A DNA stretch of 64,000 bases from Brevibacillus formosus. GTDB taxonomy: Bacteria > Bacillota > Bacilli > Brevibacillales > Brevibacillaceae. The notes under the pieces are model-generated. The model did not search any database, was not told the origin of the DNA, and saw only the letters and a list, made by a program, of their open reading frames with translations. Positions 1-6,372 of the stretch are shown piece after piece. Made by a program: the position numbers and the translations under genes. How positions within the stretch are numbered: the stretch's first letter is position 1; every line of letters starts with the position of its first letter. The stretch is from positions 186,001 to 250,000 of the forward strand of contig NZ_PXZL01000013.1 in assembly GCF_003013405.1 (NCBI RefSeq), read 5' to 3'.

Positions 1-408
1 GGGTTGCCTGCGGCGGTGGCTGCAAAGCTAACCTATCCTGAAAAGCAGGTTGTCTGCGTCGCTGGGGATGGGGGATTTCAAATGAATCTGGCAGAGCTTA
101 TGACAGCGGCCCAGCTCCAACTTCCGATTGTGATTCTCGTGGTGAACAATGGGACCCTGGGATTGGAAGAAGTCAAAATGAGTCAGGCGGGCTTGATCCC
201 TTTTGGCGTGAAATTGTGTAATCCAGATTTTCAACAATTGGCGAATGCTTGCGGAGTCAGTAGCAAGGTCGTCAAAGAGGTACAAGCGTTGGAGCCGGTA
301 TTGCGGGAGGCACTTGCTGCGGATCAATTGACACTCGTTGACATACATTGCACGTCTCCGACACTAACGGAGAGAAAAAAACAAATTTCCTTCCAAGCCC
401 AAGCATGA
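1..408 (+). CDS. ThDP-dependent enzyme, acetolactate synthase-like, C-terminal part
   Basis: This is the 3' end of a thiamine diphosphate enzyme; the frame is open from base 1, so the gene begins outside the window. About 135 residues remain. They hold the pyrophosphate/Mg-binding signature starting at GDGGF and ending about 30 residues later at NN, as in the C-terminal domain of acetolactate synthase, pyruvate oxidase and benzoylformate decarboxylase types. The preceding G-LPAAVAAKL stretch is also typical. The substrate cannot be told from this domain alone. The tail after the domain is short. Nothing suggests that it is broken. Confidence 0.85.
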   Translation, partial: GLPAAVAAKLTYPEKQVVCVAGDGGFQMNLAELMTAAQLQLPIVILVVNNGTLGLEEVKMSQAGLIPFGVKLCNPDFQQLANACGVSSKVVKEVQALEPVLREALAADQLTLVDIHCTSPTLTERKKQISFQAQA

Positions 409-483
409 TTTGTTTATAATGAAAGAAAAGGCAAACGAAACCAGTGGGGGAAGAACGAAACGGGCGAAGAGGAGGGCGTCCTG

Positions 484-825
484 ATGGCTGAAAGTCTTGG
501 CGAAATCAGAGTAGCAGATCAGGTGATCGCGATCATTGCTGGCGTTGCTGTAGAAGAAGTGTTGGAAGTCACAGTCCGTTCAGGCGGAATTTATCAAGAT
601 TTGGCGAAAAAGCTGAATGGCGGCGCGAAAGGCATTACCGTATCCGTAATAGGCGACAGAGTCACCATTGACATGCGTGTATCCGTTCGTTATGGGGCGC
701 AGATTCATCACGTCTGTCACGTCCTACAGGAAAAAGTAAAAGAAGCGGTGGAATCATTGACAGGTCTTTATGTGGAAGCCGTGAATGTACGGGTGGAAAC
801 AATCGAACTTCTTCGAAATGAGTAA
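484..825 (+). CDS. Asp23/Gls24 family protein
   Basis: A small protein of 113 residues that spans a whole Asp23/Gls24 (DUF322) domain: GEIRVADQVIAIIAGVAVEEV at the N-terminus, a central VSVRYG strand, and an amphipathic C-terminal helix ending in VNVRVE. Members are abundant cytoplasmic or membrane-associated proteins linked to envelope stress; the biochemical role is not settled. The ATG at 484 follows a GAGGAGGG ribosome site. A strong hairpin terminator follows directly. A second member of the family starts at 63695, a distant paralogue rather than a tandem copy. Confidence 0.88.
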   Translation: MAESLGEIRVADQVIAIIAGVAVEEVLEVTVRSGGIYQDLAKKLNGGAKGITVSVIGDRVTIDMRVSVRYGAQIHHVCHVLQEKVKEAVESLTGLYVEAVNVRVETIELLRNE

Positions 826-830
826 GAAAA

Positions 831-862
831 AAGGGATACTGGACGCATCCGGTATCCCTTAT
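831..862. terminator. bidirectional terminator between Asp23 gene and ftsW-like gene
   Basis: AAGGGATAC (831-839) pairs with GTATCCCTT (852-860), with an inner GGA/TCC pair around a cgca loop. A-runs before and T-rich sequence after let it end transcription of the two converging genes. Confidence 0.8.
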
Positions 863-871
863 ATTTGTTTT

Positions 872-2041
872 TTACATGGTATAAGGCTGTTTTTGCAATT
901 GCTCTTCTACCTTCTGGCGACTGACTTCCCGCGATATACTGAGCAAAAAGCCAGTGGCGAGCAGACATACGAGTAAGGAGGAACCACCATAACTGATAAA
1001 CGGCAATGGTACACCTGTCAATGGAATCAAACCCGTTACTCCGCCAATGTTTAAGATCGCCTGAATGGCGAACATGCTGACCACACCGATTCCTGCCAGA
1101 CTGGCAAAGGTGTCTTTTACGCGTAGACAAATATGGATGCCGCGCAGCAGGAAAAACAAGAAAATCAAGAGGAACACAGAGGCACCGATAAAACCAAGCT
1201 CTTCTGTCATGATCGAGAAAATAAAATCGGTATGCATCTCTGGTAAATACAAATACTTTTGAATGCTTTTTCCAAAGCCTGTCCCAGTCAGACCGCCATG
1301 TGCAATTGCAATCCAGGATTGAATAATGTGGTAGCCAGTGCCATCTGTATCACTCCACGGGTTGAGAAAGGAGTAGATCCGGTTCAAGGCATGTGGCTTC
1401 GCTGTGATGTATGCCAATAATGCAACAGTCACAACAGGGGCACCAAGTCCGAAGAGGTGACGGATTTTGGCACCGCCACAGATCATGACGCTCAAAGCGC
1501 AACCGAGCAAGATGGCCGCAGAACCGAGGTCGGGTTGGACGACGATTAGCATAAAAAACATTCCCGTTACCATCAGTGGTGGCATTAAACCAGATTTGAG
1601 CTTCAGTATCCCGTTCCCTTTTTTGGAGATGATTGCTGCCAAGTACAGGATGAGACCAAGCTTGGCAAACTCTGCAGGCTGAATGGTAACTGAACCGAAC
1701 TTAAACCAAGATTGAGCTCCGTTATTTTCATGGCCGATCCCCGGTATGAGCACCAGGAGCAAGGAAAAGAAGCTGACCAGCGCAATTAATAAGAAATTCC
1801 TTTTATAAAAGGAGAAGGGAATGTTCATGGCGACCAGCATTCCAAAGACACCCACCAGTAAGAAAATGGATTGTCGCTTTACGAAATAGAGCTCATCGCC
1901 GCCACAATATTTACAGCCCCCGCTTGTAAAACTGGTCAATGCGAAAATGGAGCTGGAGCTGAGCACCATGGTTATGCCAAACCCAACTAGTAGGGCGGTC
2001 AAAAACAGGAGCAAGAAGTCAGGTACGCCCCTCGTCTTCAT
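872..2041 (-). CDS. FtsW/RodA/SpoVE (SEDS) peptidoglycan glycosyltransferase
   Basis: A 389-residue polytopic SEDS protein. SEDS proteins polymerise lipid II into glycan strands with a partner class B PBP at the division septum (FtsW), side wall (RodA) or spore cortex (SpoVE). Family hallmarks: QPAEFAKLGLILYLA in the middle, HGGLTGTGFGKS, then EMHTDFIFSIMTEELG, whose Asp is the family's catalytic residue, and GLIPLTGVPLPFISYGGSS near the C-terminus. About ten membrane segments are visible. Unusual is a Cys-x-x-Cys pair (GGCKYCGG) in the first external loop. Upstream lies yugN on the same strand. FtsW versus SpoVE cannot be settled from sequence alone. Confidence 0.9.
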   Translation of the reverse strand: MKTRGVPDFLLLFLTALLVGFGITMVLSSSSIFALTSFTSGGCKYCGGDELYFVKRQSIFLLVGVFGMLVAMNIPFSFYKRNFLLIALVSFFSLLLVLIPGIGHENNGAQSWFKFGSVTIQPAEFAKLGLILYLAAIISKKGNGILKLKSGLMPPLMVTGMFFMLIVVQPDLGSAAILLGCALSVMICGGAKIRHLFGLGAPVVTVALLAYITAKPHALNRIYSFLNPWSDTDGTGYHIIQSWIAIAHGGLTGTGFGKSIQKYLYLPEMHTDFIFSIMTEELGFIGASVFLLIFLFFLLRGIHICLRVKDTFASLAGIGVVSMFAIQAILNIGGVTGLIPLTGVPLPFISYGGSSLLVCLLATGFLLSISREVSRQKVEEQLQKQPYTM

Positions 2042-2049
2042 AAAAAGAA

Positions 2050-2088
2050 CCCCCCTCTACGTGAAACAGAGAGGGGACTCCTCTCTGT
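2050..2088 (-). promoter_or_regulatory. two mutually exclusive hairpins before the ftsW-like start
   Basis: On the minus-strand RNA, bases 2088-2080 can pair with 2074-2066 (9 bp). Bases 2076-2070 (CCCCTCT) can instead pair with 2058-2052 (AGAGGGG), which is the Shine-Dalgarno region of the gene starting at 2041 and is followed by GTTC and five T. The two stems share 2070-2074 and cannot coexist. A simple terminator for yugN is the alternative reading. Confidence 0.45.
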
Positions 2089-2108
2089 ACACCGTGCCAT
2101 TTCATTTT

Positions 2109-2453
2109 TTAGTGTGAGGACAGCTTTTCGCCCAGCATTTGCAGCTTCAACTTCGCAGTTTTTACAACGGAGTCTGGCATTGGGTAATCGTAATCCAGAC
2201 CGTGTGGGAAAAGATGTTTGCCCATATAAGGATCTTCGAGCTTCAGGACCGCGTGCGTATCCTCCAATTTGCCTTCCGTCACGTTCGCTTCGATGCGCAG
2301 GTAGAAAACGTTACCTTTATCTTGGATTTTATAATCGTATGTAGCATGCTTGTAATCCCAAGCGCCGCGATCAAAGCCGAGTTCGCTCATATAATGCTCC
2401 AGATCGGCGAAAAAGACTTCTTTCGTGCCAATACCCGTGTCCTTAATGACCAT
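2109..2453 (-). CDS. yugN: YugN-like family protein
   Basis: A 114-residue protein resembling the YugN family of Bacillales, a small cytoplasmic family of unknown function. Visible features are the N-terminal MVIKDTGIG stretch, an aromatic centre (GAWDYKHATYDYKI), and a C-terminal YDYPMPDSVV segment followed by a short helix. There is no signal peptide or membrane segment. The ATG at 2453 has an AGGAGGAAAAAG ribosome site at good spacing. It lies 67 bases upstream of the ftsW-like gene on the same strand, with paired hairpins between them. Confidence 0.75.
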   Translation of the reverse strand: MVIKDTGIGTKEVFFADLEHYMSELGFDRGAWDYKHATYDYKIQDKGNVFYLRIEANVTEGKLEDTHAVLKLEDPYMGKHLFPHGLDYDYPMPDSVVKTAKLKLQMLGEKLSSH

Positions 2454-2604
2454 TCTTTTTCCTCCTAAAAATGGGTGAGATATTCATTTATTAATCATAG
2501 TCTGTTTTTGGAAGAAGCGCAATATATCATACTCTTTCTTGCGAATGAAACGATAGGCGAGCGGACAAACTACAATCGTTGATTAGCAAAAGGAGGAGAA
2601 TGAA

Positions 2605-3045
2605 ATGGCGAAGCTGGAAAATCGCACCCTGCGTGAAATTATGACAAAAGATGTCGCTACTGTGACGCTTAAGGATAATGTGTATGAAGTGGCTTGCAAA
2701 ATGCGCGATTGGAATGTAGGGGTCATTCCGGTTGTGGATGAAAAAAATGATGTGATCGGCGTGATTACGGATCGTGATATTGTGATTCGCGGTTTGGCTG
2801 AAAAGCATGAAGGATCGACTGCAACCGAGGTAGTCATGACCCGGGACATTATTCTCGGTCAGCCGGGAATGACGGTTGATGAAGCTGCAAGGGTTATGGC
2901 TCAGCATCAAATTCGTCGCCTGCCGGTTGTCGATAATGGTAAGCTGGTCGGAATTGTAGCATTGGGAGATATGGCTGTTCGTCAAGTTCACCACGATGAG
3001 GCAAGTGACGCTCTCCAACAAATTTCTGAGCCGGCGCCACATTAA
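2605..3045 (+). CDS. tandem CBS-domain protein
   Basis: A 146-residue protein made almost wholly of two CBS domains (roughly residues 9-60 and 75-130), forming one Bateman module. The repeated signatures are MTKDVATV...GVIPVVDEKNDVIGVITDRDI and MTRDIIL...IRRLPVVDNGKLVGIVALGDM. Such free-standing modules bind adenosine nucleotides and act as soluble sensors; the ligand and partner are not evident. A strong AAAGGAGGAG site precedes ATG 2605, and a terminator follows at 3059. Its position after an ftsW-like gene recalls ylbB near ftsW in B. subtilis, but orthology is an inference. Confidence 0.85.
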   Translation: MAKLENRTLREIMTKDVATVTLKDNVYEVACKMRDWNVGVIPVVDEKNDVIGVITDRDIVIRGLAEKHEGSTATEVVMTRDIILGQPGMTVDEAARVMAQHQIRRLPVVDNGKLVGIVALGDMAVRQVHHDEASDALQQISEPAPH

Positions 3046-3058
3046 TAAAAGAGAAATG

Positions 3059-3091
3059 AGCTGTCGGGAGGAATCCGGCAGCTTTTTTTCT
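3059..3091 (+). terminator. terminator after CBS-domain gene
   Basis: AGCTGTCGG (3059-3067) pairs with CCGGCAGCT (3075-3083), with one G-U pair, followed by seven T. Confidence 0.85.
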
Positions 3092-3159
3092 TTCTGTCTG
3101 TACATTCACGCTGCGTCAAGGTTTATGATAAGGAAAGAATGATACAGGGAGAGAGTTCC

Positions 3160-4197
3160 ATGCAAATCAAAGACATGGCCCATCGCTTGCAAATAACACC
3201 GCGTGCAATTCGATATTATGAAGAAAAAGGGCTGATCAAGCCATCGAAAGCAGATGCGTCCGGGTATCGCCAGTTCACAGAGGAAGATGTCTGGCGACTG
3301 CAAACCATCATTACCTTGCGCGAGGTCGGGGTGGCGGTAGAAGATATTCGGGAGCTTCTGATTCAAATGAAAGATCAGGAAGGCACTCTTCTCCATTATT
3401 TAGAGCTGCAGCGTTCGTTTATGTATACAAGGTGGGTAGAAATGAGCAAGGTCATCCAAACGACAGAAGCGATGATTGAGCGGATAAAGGGTAGAGAATC
3501 GATTGACCCAGCAGAGCTGTTTACATTGGCAGAGGCAAACAAGCGATTGAAGCAGACTCGGGATAACTGGGTAGATCGATGGAATTTTAATGAATGGGCG
3601 GACCGCTACGACGAATGGGTACATGGCGGGAATGGTCATGAATCGTACGAAAACGTGCTGGATGAGGTCGTCGCGACAGTTGCAGTCAAACCAGGAGAGT
3701 GCGGTCTGGATGCCGGAACGGGAACGGGAAACCTCGCAGGGCGTCTCGTGAAAAAAGGAGCCCGGATGAGCGGGTTCGACCAATCACCGCAAATGCTGAA
3801 GCAATGCAGAGCGAAACACCCAGAGGTCGAGACGAAGCTGGGAACCTTTTTCGCCTTTCCGTTTTTGGAAAATCGGTTTGACTTTGTGGCTACGAGTTAC
3901 GCCTTGCACCATTTGACGGATGATCAAAAGCAGCTTGCCTTGGCGGAATGTCGTCGTGTGATCAAACCAGGGGGACGGTTGGTCATAGCCGATTTGATGT
4001 TTGTGGATCAGACGCATAGACAAGCTCATCTTGATGCCCTAGAGAAGGAAGGTCATACGCGAGTGATAGCAGATATTCAGGATCGCTGTTATGCGGATCG
4101 CTCTCGATTGCTACAGGAGCTTGCCAATCTTGGTTTTACAAATGAAGTAAGACAGCTAGGAACCCTTACGCATTTGATCTTGTCTACTTGTAAGTAG
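3160..4197 (+). CDS. MerR-type DNA-binding domain fused to SAM methyltransferase
   Basis: A 345-residue two-domain protein. Residues 1-70 form a MerR winged helix (IKDMAHRLQITPRAIRYYEEKG, then GYRQFTEEDVWRL), followed by a dimerisation helix to about residue 130. Residues 145-345 are a class I SAM-dependent methyltransferase with motif I LDAGTGTGNLA near residue 180, an acidic FDQSPQML motif II, and YALHHLTDDQK. The ATG at 3160 is preferred over 3139 because GGGAGAG lies 7 bases before it. The link suggests a regulator whose effector domain binds SAM or methylates a small molecule; target and substrate are unknown. No obvious target gene lies beside it. Confidence 0.85.
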   Translation: MQIKDMAHRLQITPRAIRYYEEKGLIKPSKADASGYRQFTEEDVWRLQTIITLREVGVAVEDIRELLIQMKDQEGTLLHYLELQRSFMYTRWVEMSKVIQTTEAMIERIKGRESIDPAELFTLAEANKRLKQTRDNWVDRWNFNEWADRYDEWVHGGNGHESYENVLDEVVATVAVKPGECGLDAGTGTGNLAGRLVKKGARMSGFDQSPQMLKQCRAKHPEVETKLGTFFAFPFLENRFDFVATSYALHHLTDDQKQLALAECRRVIKPGGRLVIADLMFVDQTHRQAHLDALEKEGHTRVIADIQDRCYADRSRLLQELANLGFTNEVRQLGTLTHLILSTCK

Positions 4198-4325
4198 CAC
4201 CTTCCTGGAGGTTTTTCAAAAAAGTCGTCTTTTGAACACGCATTTCACTTTTGGGCTCTTCCAACTACTGGCACACGTCTAGCCTTTTGCATAGGCTGTA
4301 GCGAGAAGGAAAGGAGGACTCCGCC

Positions 4326-4430
4326 ATGGGTCTGTTCGACGGTTTGTTTGATCGCGAAAACGAGGAATTTATATGGATTATTATTGTCGTGGTCGTCCTG
4401 TTGTTCTTGTTTAGTGCCGATCGTGACTAA
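4326..4430 (+). CDS. 34-residue single-pass membrane peptide
   Basis: A 34-residue ORF with an ideal ribosome site (AAGGAGG at 4311-4317, eight bases before ATG 4326). The N-terminus is acidic (GLFDGLFDRENEEF), followed by an Ile/Val/Leu-rich membrane helix of about 16 residues and an SADRD tail. It has its own terminator 20 bases downstream. A CATAGGCT element at 4290-4297 resembles the -10 box of mother-cell sigma factors. Bacillales make many such small hydrophobic spore proteins, but I do not recognise the family. Real translation is likely; function unknown. Confidence 0.6.
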   Translation: MGLFDGLFDRENEEFIWIIIVVVVLLFLFSADRD

Positions 4431-4450
4431 AGTCTGGACGTATAGACAAA

Positions 4451-4477
4451 ACGACCTTGTGTGAAGGTCGTTTTTTT
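4451..4477. terminator. bidirectional terminator
   Basis: ACGACCTT (4451-4458), loop gtgtg, AAGGTCGT (4464-4471), with A-run before and seven T after. It serves the small peptide gene on plus and the gene at 4480 on minus. Confidence 0.85.
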
Positions 4478-4479
4478 CG

Positions 4480-5091
4480 TTATTCAAAATGGACTGCTTT
4501 ATCCAAAACATACTCGAGCGGTGGCAGTTCCCGGGGTGCTGCGTAGGGAGTCAAGGAGAAGCCAACACTATCGAGTTGATCGGGGAGGGCAGGGCTGACC
4601 ATAAACTGCAGGGAGATTTCTCGGTCAGAGCCGCGCGCTCCGCTTTTGCGTACATGGTGCTCCTGTGAGCTCGCGATTTCGAGCATGAGATGTGGGCGTA
4701 TCCTACCAATGTTCTCATCCTCGGTCATTCCCGATTTTATCTCGACATGAACGATGCTCAAATTCTTGTGTTGCATAGCATGTGTCAATGTGTAGGTAAA
4801 ACCATCAAGCACAGTTGTTTTCATAATAGGCAGCACACCGATCAATTCGCCGTACTCATCAGGGAATACAGGTCTTGTTTCAGAACTTAATGTATGCAGA
4901 AACCAGCCAAGCTTAGCTTCATCCATACCGTATTTCTTAGCCCATTCCTGTCTGATTTCCTGCGGTGGGGTTAATCTTTTCCCGTTGGCAAGCACTTTTC
5001 GCTCATGAAGTAGCTGAAGAATACGCTCGTCGATTTTTTTGCATTCGTCGTTGTACTGGTTTGGTACAAGTTGAAATTCAGTCCAACCCAT
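4480..5091 (-). CDS. uncharacterised cytoplasmic protein with chorismate-mutase-like N-terminal helix
   Basis: A 203-residue soluble protein that I cannot name. The N-terminal 35 residues (ECKKIDERILQLLHERKVLANGK) read like the first helix of an AroQ-fold chorismate mutase (ID..IL.LL.ER..LA). The rest is a mixed alpha/beta domain with no catalytic motif that I recognise, so a mutase activity is not supported. ATG 5091 is favoured over TTG 5094 because GGGAG lies nine bases before it. The gene is a single unit bounded by the bidirectional terminator at 4451-4477 and a divergent nuclease gene. Confidence 0.65.
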   Translation of the reverse strand: MGWTEFQLVPNQYNDECKKIDERILQLLHERKVLANGKRLTPPQEIRQEWAKKYGMDEAKLGWFLHTLSSETRPVFPDEYGELIGVLPIMKTTVLDGFTYTLTHAMQHKNLSIVHVEIKSGMTEDENIGRIRPHLMLEIASSQEHHVRKSGARGSDREISLQFMVSPALPDQLDSVGFSLTPYAAPRELPPLEYVLDKAVHFE

Positions 5092-5228
5092 CAAAAATCG
5101 CTCCCTTTCCCATTTTCATTATTTTACCAAAAATCAGGAACGTTTGTACTTTTTCTCTCCTATTGACCTATGTTGGCAAATCCACTACGCTGGAAAACAA
5201 TGCAACATAGAAGAGGAGAAGGAAGTCT

Positions 5229-5939
5229 ATGAAACGAGTAACCATATATCTGCTCGCACTGGCTCTTTTGCTATCGGCATGTGGTTCGTCCGGCCAGCCG
5301 GAAGCTAACGGCGAGATGGATGCTGTGATCAAACGAGTGGTCGATGGCGATACATTCGAGCTGGACAGCGGGGAAAAAGTCCGTATGATTGGGGTAGATA
5401 CCCCGGAGACAGTGAAACCCAACCATCCAGTCGAACCGTATGGGAAAGAAGCGAGCAATTATTCTAAGGAACTTTTAACGGGCAAAAAGGTTAAGCTGAA
5501 GTTCGATGTCGAGCCCTATGACAAATACAAGCGTTTGCTTGCTTACGTATATTTGGAAGACGGCACCTTTGTCAATGAAAAGCTCGTTCGTGACGGTTAC
5601 GCCCGGATTATGACGATCCCACCGAATGTAGCCCAAGCAGAGCTGTTCCTGGCAGCGGAGCGGGAGGCCAGGGAGCAGAATCGCGGATTGTGGGCATTAG
5701 GAGGGAAGCAAGCAGAGGCTCCTAAGGAAAAAGCCAAGCCCCAAAAACAGTCCAATAACAATACTGCAGCAGACACTGCACCGCCAGAAGGAAAGACCAT
5801 CAAGGGCAATATCAACAGCAAAGGCGAGAAAATCTATCACGTTCCTGGCTCTGCTAGCTATGAGCAGACAACCCCGGAGATGTGGTTTGCGACGGAGGAA
5901 GAAGCCCAGCAAGCAGGTTTTCGAGCGCCAAAACGATAA
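5229..5939 (+). CDS. thermonuclease-family lipoprotein with C-terminal sunset-like domain
   Basis: A 236-residue exported lipoprotein. The signal peptide ends in the lipobox LLSACG, so the mature protein is probably anchored to the outer face of the membrane by the Cys near residue 18. Residues 30-160 are a staphylococcal-nuclease domain with [16 protein letters not shown] (Arg and Glu catalytic positions) and [12 protein letters not shown] (second Arg). A Lys/Pro/Asn-rich linker follows, then residues 187-235 ([18 protein letters not shown]...[19 protein letters not shown]), matching the short domain often found at the end of such nucleases. Ca-dependent cleavage of external DNA or RNA is the likely role. 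Confidence 0.88.
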   Translation: MKRVTIYLLALALLLSACGSSGQPEANGEMDAVIKRVVDGDTFELDSGEKVRMIGVDTPETVKPNHPVEPYGKEASNYSKELLTGKKVKLKFDVEPYDKYKRLLAYVYLEDGTFVNEKLVRDGYARIMTIPPNVAQAELFLAAEREAREQNRGLWALGGKQAEAPKEKAKPQKQSNNNTAADTAPPEGKTIKGNINSKGEKIYHVPGSASYEQTTPEMWFATEEEAQQAGFRAPKR

Positions 5940-5976
5940 GACATGAAAGAAACATGAGCCGCATAAATGGATATGC

Positions 5977-6009
5977 AAGCCTCGTCTGCCTTGGCAGTCG
6001 GGGCTTTTT
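5977..6009 (+). terminator. terminator after nuclease gene
   Basis: AAGCCTCGTCTGCC (5977-5990) pairs with GGCAGTCGGGGCTT (5993-6006) across a tt loop, with a T-run after. Confidence 0.85.
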
Positions 6010-6066
6010 CCTTGTCGAAAAGAATTTCAGAAATGTTACAGAACGATGTTATATGATAAAAAAGGT

Positions 6067-6093
6067 CAAAAGACCTATGGAAAATGCCGTTAC
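6067..6093 (+). promoter_or_regulatory. sigma-D-like promoter
   Basis: CAAA (6067-6070), a 15-base spacer, then GCCGTTAC (6086-6093), close to the flagellar/chemotaxis sigma factor consensus TAAA-N15-GCCGATAA. It sits about 100 bases before a chemoreceptor remnant, which supports the reading. Together with the relic it accounts for most of the 433-base space between the nuclease and cyclic-di-GMP genes. Confidence 0.55.
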
Positions 6094-6186
6094 ATAAGAG
6101 GAAGGGATTATAAAATAACGATCATATTTCACAAAAAGAAGAAATAAATCGTAGAATTACGATGGAGGAAACAACTATTTATAGAG

Positions 6187-6348
6187 GGAATTGCGCATGT
6201 TTCAAGCCTGGCAGCGGAAAACACGCAAAGCGTAGTTGCTTCTGTACAAGAACAAACAGCTTCTATGGAACAGATTGCAACCGCTTCCCGTACACTCGCT
6301 GAAATGGCAGAAGAGCTGCAGCATTCCATCCGTAAGTTTCAATTGTAA
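6187..6348 (+). pseudogene. 3' remnant of a methyl-accepting chemotaxis protein gene
   Basis: The frame encodes about 53 residues ending at TAA 6346 (GIAHVSSLAAENTQSVVASV, then EQTASMEQIATASRTLAEMAEELQHSIRKFQL in the same frame). This is the usual C-terminal end of a chemoreceptor signalling domain: the EQTASMEQI methylation-helix pattern and a final short F-x-L helix. No start codon or upstream sensor is present, and the frame is stopped at 6145. A ribosome-site-like GGAGGAAACA lies just before the remnant, so an internal deletion joining a receptor's leader to its tail is a reasonable explanation. Confidence 0.75.
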
Positions 6349-6372
6349 TGCGAGAACAGGCGGGGGTGCCAT

